Of a DNA stretch of 64,000 bases, positions 11,142 to 21,931 are shown piece after piece. Under the pieces are notes generated by a model, which was not told the origin of the DNA, searched no databases, and worked only from the letters and a program-made list of their open reading frames with translations. Each line of letters opens with the position of its first letter. Positions within the stretch are counted from its first letter, which is position 1. The DNA comes from Platycnemis pennipes (taxonomy: Eukaryota; Arthropoda; Insecta; Odonata; Platycnemididae): positions 150,954,746-151,018,745 of the forward strand of contig OW121846.1 in NCBI GenBank assembly GCA_933228895.1, written 5' to 3'. The position numbers were made by a program, and so were the translations under genes.

Positions 11142-13392
11142 CCCCTCGAGCCGGCATTTAAACACCCATTCGCTACACCTCGGGCGGTATTTAATTTTCA
11201 GCATTTTGGTGAAAATGCTTTGAGCTATTTAAATCGATCGATCTTTTTAACTAAGCTATAAAAATCAATAAAACCTTCTGTAAATGATGAATGGAATGTG
11301 AACTTTATTTATAACAGTTTCCTTTACACACACTCATACTCAATGACGCCCCAACTTTACCATACCAACACATCTTCATTTCCATAAGATTCACATGAGA
11401 TCACTTTAGATCTAATTTTGTGTGAAAGTCTTTGAAGCATCTTTCAAAACATAGTCCAACCTTACAGTCTGGGCACCAGAATGTTGTGTCAGTCCTTTTG
11501 TCTGCCCTTATTTTACAAACTGCACATTTTCTCTGCGGTTTACATTTTTTTCCTGTTGGGGGTATTTTTTCTATAAAATGCCTTCCTATCAGACGCTCTG
11601 GAGGAGGATTTATTGATGGTCGACCGATTCCAACATCCGCTGGAAGCTGTGGTTTATATCTCATAATAATTTCTTTTACTAATCCAAGCCTAAAAGCTAA
11701 ATGATTAGTCGGAATAGTGGAACTGTATACTATAAATGCATTGTGTATTGACACATTCAAAATACGTTTGAATAGCTTTATGTACCATTTTGTCCCCCTT
11801 TTCCTTTCAATCAAATAAGGTTGAAGCTTTTGATCTTTTACATCTACTCCTCCCATAGCAACATTATATTCCATTACGCAAGCAGGCTTCGTGATCTTCT
11901 TTTCTCTCACTGTCTTTGTTACGGTCGAGCTGTCGTGAAAGGTGGAAATCAATGAAACCACTTTCCTATCACTCCACTTCAAAATCATTACACCGTCAGA
12001 TTCTACGGCTGCTAGTTCACCCTTACGCAATTTCCTTTGTTTTATAATATCAGGTACGTTTTTCCTATTCAATCGTAAGGTTCCAGCCACATTGACACCA
12101 TTGTCCTGTAGAATTTTCGCCAAAGCGGGGGAATTATAGTAATTGTCCATCCAGAGACAGTATCCTTTGTTGAAAAGCGGTTGCATTAGCTTCACAACAA
12201 CTTTAGAAGATTTCAGGTTGTCTGGTACTTCAATGCTTGTGTTGATATCACAGCCAGCTCCAGTATAAACAAAAAAATTCCACAAGTACCCTGTGGAAGA
12301 TTCACACAACTCAAAAGTTTTTATACCGAACCTTGCAGATTTTAGCGGGATGTATTGTCTAAAACCCAATCTGCCCCTCCAAAGAGTCAATGACTCGTCG
12401 ATACAGATATTTTCCCCAGGCAAATAAGCAGATTGGAATTTACTGTTTATTACAGTCAAAAAATTATAAATTTTGAATAATTTTGGAGGTCCAGTGAAAC
12501 AATCTTTAGTTCCGTCATCAACGAAATGAAGAAACTTCGTAATCATTTCAAATCTATCCTGGCTCATCATTTGTGGGAATATTTGTGTTTCGATGAATGG
12601 ATCTCTGCTGAAGTAGCTTTTCACTGAGGGCTTCTGCACTATTCCCATTAGCATAAAAATACCAAATACGACAAATAACTCTTCTTCAGTCACTGGCTGC
12701 CAATTTTTTAGCCGCGACCGAGGCTTTAGGATGCTCTGACTTATTTTTGATTCCGCATACCTATTTATCTCTCGCACAATCATGTCCATCACTTCTTGAT
12801 CAAAAAAGAGACGAAAAGAGTCCAATATGCCACCTACCGCCTTCTGAGATCCTTTTTCTCCCGTAAATTTCATCTTTTTAGGTCTGAATTCAGCGTCCAG
12901 CCACTTCCACTCCCATGAATTTGGCTTACGTTTCTCTGCCACCGGTTCATCCTCATTTTCACTAATATCACCATGTGGTGTGCACCCCTCTTCTACAGCA
13001 TAATCGAATCCACCTTCTTCATCACTAAAATCACTAAATTCGTCACTGTCATCATCACTTTCTTCTAATATTTTCAATATACTCTCACCACTACCGTAAT
13101 TCACTCCGCGATGCCCGGCCATTGCTGCATGCGCAACGAATGAAAATTTTATTCCTTTGTATGAGTAGTAAAAAAAATGTTTAGGTGGCAGCATCAGTCA
13201 ACCATGCAGTCCAACATGCCCAAGGACAGTCTCAGGGTTACCTAGTGCTCAAGAGGTTCCAAAAAATCCAGGCCAGAGGGAACCAGTGTTCCATTTCCTA
13301 GGAGCAGACACAGGACGTACCCGTGTACGTCGAACCGCTGATGTGGCAGCAAAGGGAGGACGTATACGCATACGTCGAACCGGCTTGAGGGG
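11142..13392 (-). mobile_element. Complete piggyBac transposon inserted in element P
   Basis: The element begins CCCCTCGAGCCGG and ends CCGGCTTGAGGGG (13-bp TIRs with one mismatch), flanked by TTAA at 11138-11141 and 13393-13396. Length is 2,251 bp and it holds one transposase gene. The left arm of element P keeps the uninterrupted TTAA site, so the insertion is proven inside the window. Just inside the right end are two short repeats based on ACGTACGTCGAACC-like sequence (about 13,315-13,385), possible transposase binding sites. Confidence 0.95.
11401..13122 (-). CDS. piggyBac transposase, intact frame
   Basis: This cut-and-paste transposase acts on TTAA sites. The frame is open for 597 codons from 13194. 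I favour the ATG at 13122 (573 codons), which has a strong start context (purine at -3, G at +4), whereas the upstream ATG has a weak one and the 24 extra residues look untranslated. With that start there is an acidic N-terminus (residues 12-60), then the DDE_Tnp_1_7-type core. The catalytic aspartates are in CIDESLTLW (D242), LWMDNYYNS (D326) and MGGVDVKDQ (D427). The C-terminal cysteine-rich domain follows (C527, C533, C536, C550, C553, C558, C562), the RING/PHD-like region that contacts the ends. The length is typical of the family. No stop, frameshift or missing catalytic residue is seen. Together with intact TIRs and TSD, this suggests a young copy. Confidence 0.95.
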   Translation of the reverse strand: MAGHRGVNYGSGESILKILEESDDDSDEFSDFSDEEGGFDYAVEEGCTPHGDISENEDEPVAEKRKPNSWEWKWLDAEFRPKKMKFTGEKGSQKAVGGILDSFRLFFDQEVMDMIVREINRYAESKISQSILKPRSRLKNWQPVTEEELFVVFGIFMLMGIVQKPSVKSYFSRDPFIETQIFPQMMSQDRFEMITKFLHFVDDGTKDCFTGPPKLFKIYNFLTVINSKFQSAYLPGENICIDESLTLWRGRLGFRQYIPLKSARFGIKTFELCESSTGYLWNFFVYTGAGCDINTSIEVPDNLKSSKVVVKLMQPLFNKGYCLWMDNYYNSPALAKILQDNGVNVAGTLRLNRKNVPDIIKQRKLRKGELAAVESDGVMILKWSDRKVVSLISTFHDSSTVTKTVREKKITKPACVMEYNVAMGGVDVKDQKLQPYLIERKRGTKWYIKLFKRILNVSIHNAFIVYSSTIPTNHLAFRLGLVKEIIMRYKPQLPADVGIGRPSINPPPERLIGRHFIEKIPPTGKKCKPQRKCAVCKIRADKRTDTTFWCPDCKVGLCFERCFKDFHTKLDLK

Positions 13393-13396
13393 TTAA

Positions 13397-13542
13397 GGGT
13401 GTTGGTATTTAGACGCCTCTCGCTAACTAATTATTTAACAATTTTCAAAAATCTTATTTTGCCTATCCTTGTATACCCGAGGGTCATCGAAATCCGATTG
13501 ACGATTTTGAAATTTAAAAAAAATGTTTTTTTTGGGACAACC
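13397..13542 (-). repeat. Element P, right inverted arm, outer part
   Basis: 146 bp, reverse complement of the outer third of the left arm, resuming directly after the second TTAA of the piggyBac insertion. Confidence 0.9.
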
Positions 13543-14059
13543 TACCCCCCCCCCCTCTCCCCCACCCACTCCCCTTTATCCCTCCACTCACTGAACCCTT
13601 CTGCTCCCTTCTGAGGGCTCCCGTCTTGAGTGCCACTTGAGCGTTTTGGGGCCCGGCCTACAATGGTCTGCCCACTCGACGTGGTTCGCATGTATATAAA
13701 TAAATAAATATTTACTAGCTCTAGGTACACTACCCCTAAGAGCACCAATATTACAATCTCAATGACAGTTGTGGTGAGCTTAAACAACCAACATATTATC
13801 AAACATAAACAATGAGTACAAACGTATTTGAAAACATGTCAATACAAAGATAATACAAAAATTATTATGCATATATCACCAAAATAACGAGAAAAAAACT
13901 AACAATAGAAGAAAATGCAATGAAGATTGCACAAGAACAAAGGGGAAAACGGATGGTGATGTAGATATAACAATACGAATCAGAGATTTATGTCTATGTG
14001 TGAAAGGTAAGAATAAAGTTTCGTTTTGAATGACTGCCTGTTTTTACTGTTCTTTAGGT

Positions 14060-15123
14060 CTATGGGGAGAGATTCCATAGTTTTGTGGATTTAACTAGGA
14101 AAGAGTTGTGGTATTTGGTGGTTCTATGGGCGGGGCAATATAAATCAGATGCTTCACTCCTTGTATTCATATTACGGGACTGAGGTTGGTGTTTAAACAT
14201 ATCCATCAAATATTTAGGTTCTGTAACGGAAAATAAGGAGAACAGGAAGACGCTTAGCAAGTAATTACGCCTACCCTTGACAGTTAGCCAAGATAGTTTT
14301 TCCCTATACGAGGAAACATGCTCATCATATCGAAGGTTAAAAATGAATCTGATGCATGAATTTTGAATCCTCTGTAGCTTGTAATCAAGCTCTTCTGATA
14401 GGTCACCAAAAACCAGAGAACAGTAATCTAAATGGGGAAATACTAGAGTTGTAACAAGCAGCTTCCTAGTATGAGTCGGTAAGACGAATTTCTGGGTTTG
14501 AAGTTGATAAAGAACACCGTTCACCTTATTGGCAATTTGGTTAATTTGATTATTCCAGCTTAAATTATTATTCATTAAAATTCCCAGATTTCTAACTACG
14601 TTGGAGAAGGGAACGGTGCCATTGTCAATCTCCAAGCGGGGAATGATGTCGTAGTTAATTTTATTGATTAACTTAGAGTTACCAATAATTATGGCTTTAG
14701 TTTTAGTATTGTTAAGGATTAATTGGTTGTTTTTGACCCATGAGGAATTAGCTTCAGCATCACGTTGGATTTTCTTTATACCATCGTGAAGGTCTTGCAG
14801 TCAACATTGAATGTAAATTTGTAGGTCGTCTGCATATAACATATACTGACAATATTTTAAGGCTTTTGGAAGGTCCAAAATGTAAATTGCAAACAAAAGC
14901 GGACCTAGAACAGACCCCTGTGGAACACCATGCGTAATGGTAACCATGGAGACAAATTTCCGACGGAGTCCTTGAATGCCTGTTGGCGGTCCGTTAGATA
15001 AGAATGGAACCAGCTTAAAACGGAGGCAGAGAAGTTCAGGCCCTTCAAGTTTTGAAGGAGATTGGCATGATTAACTCTGTCGAAAGCCTCACTAAAGTGA
15101 AAGAGAACCAGAATGGTTACCAT
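14060..15123 (-). pseudogene. LINE ORF2: RT core and C-terminal domain
   Basis: Frame 14905-15123 has the RT A-box region ([17 protein letters not shown]). A shifted piece near 14,830 gives [12 protein letters not shown], the YADD catalytic box. Frame 14060-14635 has the thumb/C-terminal domain (NLGILMNNNLSWNNQI, QNSCIRFIFNL, HRTTKYHNSFLVKSTKLWN). The same C-terminal type occurs in the LINE inserted in element T at 43,058-43,468. Confidence 0.85.
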
Positions 15124-15280
15124 TTTTCTATCAATAGCCAGACGAATGTCGTCAGTAATCTTGAGAAGGGCAGATTGAGTACCTACTGAAGTTCTTTCGA
15201 AATCAGGACTGGTAAGGGTCCAATTTATGACTTTTTACAAGGAAATCACTGACCTGCTGGTGAACAAGTTTCTCCAGGAC

Positions 15281-16613
15281 TTAGGACAATGTGCAAAGTA
15301 GAGAAATGAGGCGATAATCGGATAATGAAGTGGGATTTCTCGATTTTTTAATCGGTAGTACTATTGCTGACTTCCATACTGATGGATAGACAGATCCAGA
15401 TAAGGAGTAATTGAAGATTTCAAGGATGATGGGTACCAAGACATCTCCAGCCTTAACAAAAAAGTCGATAGGTATTTCGTCGATTCCCAATAAGTGCGAT
15501 TTGCAGCGACGTAGGGTCCTGGTCAAGATATCAGGAGTAATATGCTTAAAGTAGAAGTTGCTGTCATTGTATGGGACTAAAGGAATTATGTCAGTAATAT
15601 GATGCAGTGGTTCATTCAGATCTCCAGTGGTGACACTAGTAAAATATTCATTGAACTGGTTTAGTGAAAAGTCATGCATAATTAGGTCATCTTTCTGCCG
15701 CAGTAAACCAAGTCGCCGTAGTTGTCGACCCGCCGTATTTGAGTTCGTTGGTTTAGAGAATACATTAGAGTAGAATTGACGCTTGGCATCACAAATGAGT
15801 GACTTTACCTTATTCCTATGTGATTTATATTTTCTGTGAACAATGGGATCTCTCGTGCGAATGTAGGCACATCTGAGTTTGTTCCTCTCCTTGATAAGAC
15901 CTTTTATTTCCTCTGTGATCCAAGGGGAAGGAGGCCGTTTACTGTAGCAGATGCGTCTCAGTGCCTGCATTATTACACAGTGCAATAGGTTAAAATTTAA
16001 TGCCTCCACTTTCTGGTCAATGTGACTGGAGGAAAAAATCTGAGTCCAGTCTTTAGCAAGAAGATTATTCTGATATAGCGAGGTGTCAAAGCTACTCAGA
16101 TTGCGTGAGACATATGTCCTTGGAAGAAAGCGTTGAGTGGAGCACTTATACTTAATACAGATGAGGTCATGGGCGGAAAAGAACGGAACAGGATATTGAG
16201 AATAACCATCGACCTTTTCACAATCGTCAACTATGCACAGATCTAAGAGGGTATGACTAGTAGGGGTGTGATGGGTAGGTTCAAATGGGACTAAGTGCAG
16301 ATTATTGCTCAAAATAAGGTGTTTTAACTATGAGCTATCGTAGGAGTCTCGGCGAACATCGATGTTAAAGTCACCAACAATGACAAGGTTATTGTAGGTT
16401 GGATAATATCTAAGCAGGGTACACTCAAAGTGTCAATAAACACCATTTTGGTGGACGGTAGATAATACCTAATAACAAATTCGATGAATTAAAACCTGAA
16501 ACTTCAAGAAACATAAATTCAGGATTTGATGAGTAAAGTGGAGGTGATGAATACAATACTCTGCCTTTCAAACTATGATGGATATAAACTCCCACAGGGT
16601 TTATATTCATCAT
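15281..16613 (-). pseudogene. LINE ORF2: endonuclease and N-terminal RT
   Basis: Frame 16425-16613 gives GVYIHHSLKGRVLYSS and LLLGIIYRPP. A shifted frame then gives NNLVIVGDFNIDVRRD, the endonuclease GDFN block. The 343-codon frame 15281-16312 carries the end of the endonuclease (FFSAHDLICIKYK, the terminal AHD/SDH motif), the basic linker and the RT start block (KSAIVLPIKKSRNPTSLSDY). At least two frameshifts make it non-functional. Confidence 0.85.
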
Positions 16614-16625
16614 AGTTTAATTTCT

Positions 16626-19600
16626 TAATTCTTTAATTTTCAAGCTTAGTTCATATATAGGGTGGTGTTTTCTGAGATAATTGACGCCAAAGAAACCTTG
16701 ACGTGGGTGCAGCGTTTGATCACTGCATCTCATTGACTTAGATGGTGTTCGCAGGGACACAGTCAACTACGGTGAAAGAAACGGAAAACATAGCGCAGGA
16801 TCTGGTCCTGTTCGCAAATTCGTGAAATTAACTTCGGCGTGTTGTGATGTATTTGTTTAAGCGCCTTTATCCGATGAGTCGATGACTTAACTGGCAAATT
16901 ATGAGATGTAAGCATCACTAACGTTAACGAGGGAAGTTAATGTAGTTTAAAGAGAACAAAATATTAGTGTCGTGTGCCTAAGGACCTTTGATGTTGGGGC
17001 TACTAAATATGAACCTGTCGGAAGCCTACGTAATCCAAGACTGAGTAGTTATTAAGGTCATTTTGAGAATCTGTGTACGTGTATCACATGGTTGCTAACT
17101 TCTTGAGAAGGCTACAAGTTAATATCCGGGGAATGTGGTCCCTTCAACGTCCAACCCGCTTTATACCTTGTTGCCCATTCTGAAGAGGCACCGAGTGGAC
17201 TTGAAGTAACTTCACCCATCCTCCAAATCCTGACTCTGGCTTTTTTTCTAGTGTTCAAGCGATCGTTGGATTGTTGCGAATAACCTTTGCAATCTGAGTG
17301 TGGTAAACGGAAATCTAATGATAGCAATGGTCCTGCCAGATCATAGAGTCTTCCTGAAATATGTAGTGCTTGAGTCTTGATAAGAGCAAGTTGGATCACT
17401 CAAATGTTTCACCTCTCAGCTGTCGTCGTCATCATCACGTCCTAATTCCTTTCAATTTACTTCTCTGGAATCATTCTTCCCCATTCTTTTATTATTATTA
17501 CTATTATGAGTAGAGATTTCTGTGTCGTTAGAGGTAACTCATTCGTTTTAAACTAGGGTACTGCGTGTAAAAGCAGAACGATTATTACAATGTATCGGGC
17601 CTTTCAAATGAATATTCAAATGAAATTCTGGTTTTTTAAATCAAACACAGTGGACTTAGTACTTGGAGCTTGTTAATCGCTTTTACTGTACGGTGTGCTT
17701 TGTTTTGAAAAAAAACATGATTTTATTATCTTATATACTTCGATAGGAAGGATATTAGGCTTCAGCTAATCTAAAATATTACGATTAATATTAAAATAAA
17801 AAAAGCAAGTCTTCTGTTTAATCGAATTTGTTTTTACACGTTTTGAGTTTTCTTGATATGGATAATCTATTGCGGCTTGCAGTAGAAAATGATTTTGTTT
17901 ACGTCTAGAAACTATACTTGGAAACTAGACGCCGAACTTTATTTATTTTTACTGTAGGAAGTCATTTCTCAAACAGCCAGCTCATTTTCATTTTTTTAAA
18001 TCCTCGGGCATAACGTTATGGAAAACTTTCATCATAGGTATTAAGTGTAAAATAGCAACACTGAAGTTTGTAGTGCAAACAAGGAGAAGGTGACCATAGG
18101 GTGTTGACTTGCAACGGAATCATGGTCGTGACGAATAAATCTAAGTGTGCAAATTTCAGTGTTTCTCTTTCACCCTGCATTTCAAAGATTTCATTTTGTT
18201 ATTCATCTGAAAGGGCCGAATATGGTATTGACCAGGTTCCAATCCTAATTATTTAATTGCCAGTTAATTCTGTCTCCTTTCTGATGTCTAAATAGCGACT
18301 AAAGAATATACTTTTTATTTTTTCAACCTTTAATCTTTATCTTCTTTTTCAAACCTCGCAAGGCTTAAAGCGAGTGTTGTGTGACGAGCTACCTTGCCTC
18401 ACAGCTCTAATGCTGCAGCGTCACGAGTGGCAAATTCTATTTTGCCTTTTCTTTTTCTTTGCGAGAACATCACTTTAATCTCGAGGACCAAAAGACCGTA
18501 TGTCAAAAATATAGCGTTCCTGTCGCCGGCGGGATGTATTTGGATAAGGAGAAAACCGTTGGCGTCTCGCGAACGTCGGCCGTGATAAGTAGTTCCTTGA
18601 GCATTTTTCTTTTGTCCTGCTGGCTTGGAGAAAATTCCGCCTCTCCTTCTTTAATCTCCCTTTGCGCCGCCTGCGTTTTGGTCAATTTCACTCAAGATGG
18701 AGGGGGGAAAAAGTCCTTACCAAGGCCGCATGAAAGGCTCTCGCCTCCCGTTCCTCTCACTCGCGCAGGATTCTTCTGCTCCTAGCTCGCGACAAGCGTA
18801 GAGGATCCCTCCCTCTCTGAATGTCTCTCTTCCTCCTTTTTGGTTCCTCTTTCTGCCTCCTCGCCCAATCTAGTCTGCGACGGCATCCCATCTCCAGCCA
18901 CATCGCCGTCCTCTCGTTCGAGGGCCCCCTCCTCGTCTCCTTCGCGAAGTAACTTCCGCTTTCGTTCCGCCCCTCGCCGTTCCTTTGTCTCCCGACCGGG
19001 GAGTCCTCGCGCGGAGTGCGATTTTGTTCTTGGCTGACTGACTGGAACTAACTCGAACCCCCTTCCGTGCTTGTTTTCTTTTCTCCTTATTTAAGGTTGC
19101 TTTCACGAATATTACTTTCGCTTGAAGCGTCCTTGCTTCTGCTTTGCTTACAAGCGGTGTAACCTGGTGTATAACGGTACATAATGCGCATTTTCCCCCT
19201 TTCGAGTGTGAAGATATTTTCTTGTAAAGTTTTGGGACGATGAGGTTGTTGCTCTCGAGAAAATATGCGGTTCTTACTTCTGTGGCGTGGTGCATGAAGA
19301 TACCTCTTCACTTTAAAGCTCTGCGAAATAATAGAAAACGTGGGGAAGGCATAGGTGGTGTAAAATCGCCGCATTTTTATACGTATATCGCAATGTTTTG
19401 ATCATTTGGCTGGCTATGTGGAACGCAAATGTTTCACGTGATCTCCGAGCAATTCCAGCAACTCTTGCTGGAATCGCGTCATGGTAGTTTAATTATTTAA
19501 ATTGCTCACAAATGTACTCATTTGTGATGATCTCGGAAATTGCTGTTTGTAGCGTCAAATTGCAGTCGCAAATTAGAATATAATATATGATAATATGCGC

Positions 19601-20410
19601 AGGAGATTTGGTCTAGCATAATTTCTAAGATACACGTGCTAAATGGAAGAATTTAATGATTAGCATGACGGGTAACACGATGATTGCGGGATTAAATTTC
19701 TCTTGCTGAGTGGATTTTTATGGTATTTAGCTTCGATTTAGTTCTTGCTGTTATAATGATAAGTATTATTGTCGTTTATCATTGTATTTTTAATTAATTA
19801 AATTGGTAGTTAATTTTAGATTGCTTCATTTTGTTTTGTCTTGCTCGTTTCAAAAATCAATTGTCTGTCGTGAACTTGGGATTCCGATATCTTCTGTTCA
19901 TTTAATGCTTTTGCTGAATTCCTGATAGTTTTATTTTACGTGGGTCACCAATTTTAGACGCTAATTATTTAACGATTTACATTCTTGAGGATACTCTCTG
20001 CCGCCTTATTGTCCGCGATGGGGGGAAATAATAGTAACTCTATTATATTGAAACTAAGAGGAAAGTTAAAACTGTAATGTCCCTAAAAATGAAATTAACA
20101 ATTATTGATGAAAATGCTAATTTGAGAACCTGTTATGTGAAACATTCTTTCCTCAGTTCTTGAAGATTATTTAGTTATTTAGTGTCCGCCTTAAGGTAAA
20201 ACCATTTAATATTTTTTTGTGCCTATCGATAGTTTGCAATGCGATGTCATTATTTCTGACGCATAAGATTGTCCCGCTGGAAATGGTAATTTCAATTGGT
20301 TAATCATTTAAATATTATCCTTTTTAAAAGTTGTCGTAGATCCCTTGTGCAGCGGACGCTTAAGTCTCGCGGGCTCAATATCACGGTCGAATCACGGCCT
20401 CCTCCACCCT
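16626..20410. other. 3.8 kb without a recognisable gene
   Basis: Mostly AT-rich. A CpG- and pyrimidine-rich island lies at about 18,500-19,060, where long frames exist on both strands but are low-complexity Ser/Pro/Arg translations. It could be a promoter/5' UTR or an exon edge; nothing in the sequence decides this. Confidence 0.5.
19452..19527. repeat. Pair of perfect short hairpins
   Basis: ATTCCAGCAA/TTGCTGGAAT with a 3-base loop (19452-19474) and TCACAAATG/CATTTGTGA with a 4-base loop (19506-19527) lie 31 bp apart. Role unknown. Confidence 0.7.
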
Positions 20411-20676
20411 CCTGGGTGTCTATTACGGATCTTTCTATAAGGCAGTTATCGAACGGTAAGGTAGTTTCCGTTCGATACGAATCGTTCGACAACTGAAATG
20501 CTATTACGGTCCGTCTGTTGATATCGTTCGATAAATATGACGATACGGCGGAGGAGTTGTCGTTCGTTACGGGGCAAATAGTACGATAAAGCTATTACGG
20601 TTCTTCATATCGAACGGTAGCGGCTTATCGAAAGCACGATATCCTACAGCGGGTTACGGACCGTCTGTAACTCCCT

Positions 20677-21531
20677 TGTCGTTCGATACGGGAGTTTACC
20701 TACGACATTTATTCAAGGAAATGAGCAAATATATCAATGGATACTGTATTCTAATGGTTACATTACTATTATTATTGAATGCACTGCAAACTGATATACC
20801 TTATAACGCAATGAGGTGAGAATTAGAATTACAATGACATTATTTCTTATCGTTCAATTCGGGAGTTCACCTATGATGTTTATTCAAAGAAATGAGCAAA
20901 TATACCGATGGATACTGTATTCTAATGGTTACATTACTATTATTATTGAATGCACTGCAAACTGATATACCTTATAACGCAATGAGGTGAGAATTAGAAT
21001 TACAATGACATTATTTCTTATCGTTCAATTCGGGAGTTCACCTATGATGTTTATTCAAAGAAATGAGCAAATATACCGATGGATACTGTATTCTAATGGT
21101 TACATTACTATTATTATTGAATGCACTGCAAACTGATATACCTTATAACGCAATGAGGTGAGAATTAGAATTACAATGACATTATTTCTTATCGTTCAAT
21201 TCGGGAGTTCACCTATGATGTTTATTCAAAGAAATGAGCAAATATACCGATGGATACTGTATTCTAATGGTTACATTACTATTATTATTGAATGCACTGC
21301 AAACTGATATACCTTATAACGCAATGAGGTGAGAATTAGAATTACAATGACATTATTTCTTATCGTTCAATTCGGGAGTTCACCTATGATGTTTATTCAA
21401 AGAAATGAGCAAATATACCGATGGATACTGTATTCTAATGGTTAAATTAGTATTATCATTGTATGCACTTCAAGTTGATATACGTTATAATGAAATGTAG
21501 CGAGAATTTGCATCAAATTGTTTTACACTCG
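20677..21531 (+). repeat. 171-bp tandem array in F1 (five units)
   Basis: Units start at 20677, 20848, 21019, 21190 and 21361, so the period is exactly 171 bp. The first unit and the end of the last are diverged and the middle ones are almost identical, as expected for unequal exchange in an array. Each unit starts with a TATCGTTCAATTCGGGAG-type block that resembles the CGTTCGAT motif of the element ends. F2 has one unit fewer. Confidence 0.95.
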
Positions 21532-21728
21532 AAGTATAGGTAAACGCTGAAACATAATGCATGAGATCGCGTAACGAGGCATAGCTCGCAACTATTAATG
21601 CGTCAATCTATTGTGTAGTTTACAAGCACCACTCTTTCAACAGGCTTCTTAAAGGATTTCTATCGAGTTTTATACAGCCATAGAATTGTACTCCGTATAA
21701 ATTTTTTGCAGGGCTCAATCCCCTTATC

Positions 21729-21931
21729 GACAGCGGTGGCCGAGTGGTTTAAGGCGTAATATCAATATTTTTGACGAATGTTCGGTTCCGACCATGTCCA
21801 AATTTTTTTGCTTTCGAATACTTTACAGCATGGCTGTTAGATGCTGATCCCGTACGTTTACGGCAGTAACAACAACATATTTTTATTTTAAAACTATTTG
21901 CTGGATTTCCAATCAACCCCTTGAGAGACAT
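21729..21931. other. tRNA-like segment with overlapping 60-codon frame in F1
   Basis: On the plus strand 21729-21790 reads like the 5' half of a Ser/Leu-type tRNA (A box GGTGGCCGAGTGGTTTAAGG) with a degenerate B-box-like GTTCGGTTCC. On the minus strand a 60-codon frame (21749-21931, KICCCYCRKRTGSAS block) is kept in both F copies with one residue changed. That is too little evidence for a protein; identity between young copies explains it equally well. Confidence 0.45.

Larger units (their letters stand above)
9180..13542. mobile_element. Element P: long-inverted-repeat DNA transposon, TA target
   Basis: The left end GGCTGTCCCAAAAAAACAT at 9180 matches the reverse complement of the right end (TGTTTTTTTTGGGACAACC, ending 13542). 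The inverted arms are about 450 bp and nearly identical, and TA flanks both ends (9178-9179 and 13543-13544), as in the Tc1/mariner and IS630 groups. Between the arms (9633-10838) lies a relic gene on the minus strand that is not a known transposase. The right arm is split by a piggyBac element. Without that insertion the element is about 2.1 kb. The superfamily is inferred from ends and TA only. Confidence 0.8.
13690..16625 (-). mobile_element. LINE (CR1/jockey-like), 5'-truncated and decayed
   Basis: Minus-strand ORF2 in three or more frames: endonuclease from about 16,613, RT, and the C-terminal domain down to 14,060. A 3' UTR follows, ending in an A/T simple tail (TATTTATTTATTTA on the minus strand, around 13,690-13,710). 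No ORF1 is seen. Element P ends about 150 bp beyond the 3' end. Confidence 0.85.

Noticed and set aside
13542..13802. 86-codon minus frame next to element P
   Set aside because: It consists of the C-run, simple repeat and LINE 3' UTR; not a protein.
18459..19295. Overlapping frames in the CpG/pyrimidine-rich island
   Set aside because: Low-complexity Ser/Pro/Arg and Lys/Arg translations on both strands; no domain or splice-supported structure.
20677..21531. CRISPR array or primate-type 171-bp alpha satellite
   Set aside because: There are no short repeat/spacer units, the host is a eukaryote, and the sequence is unlike alpha satellite. The shared 171-bp length is coincidence.
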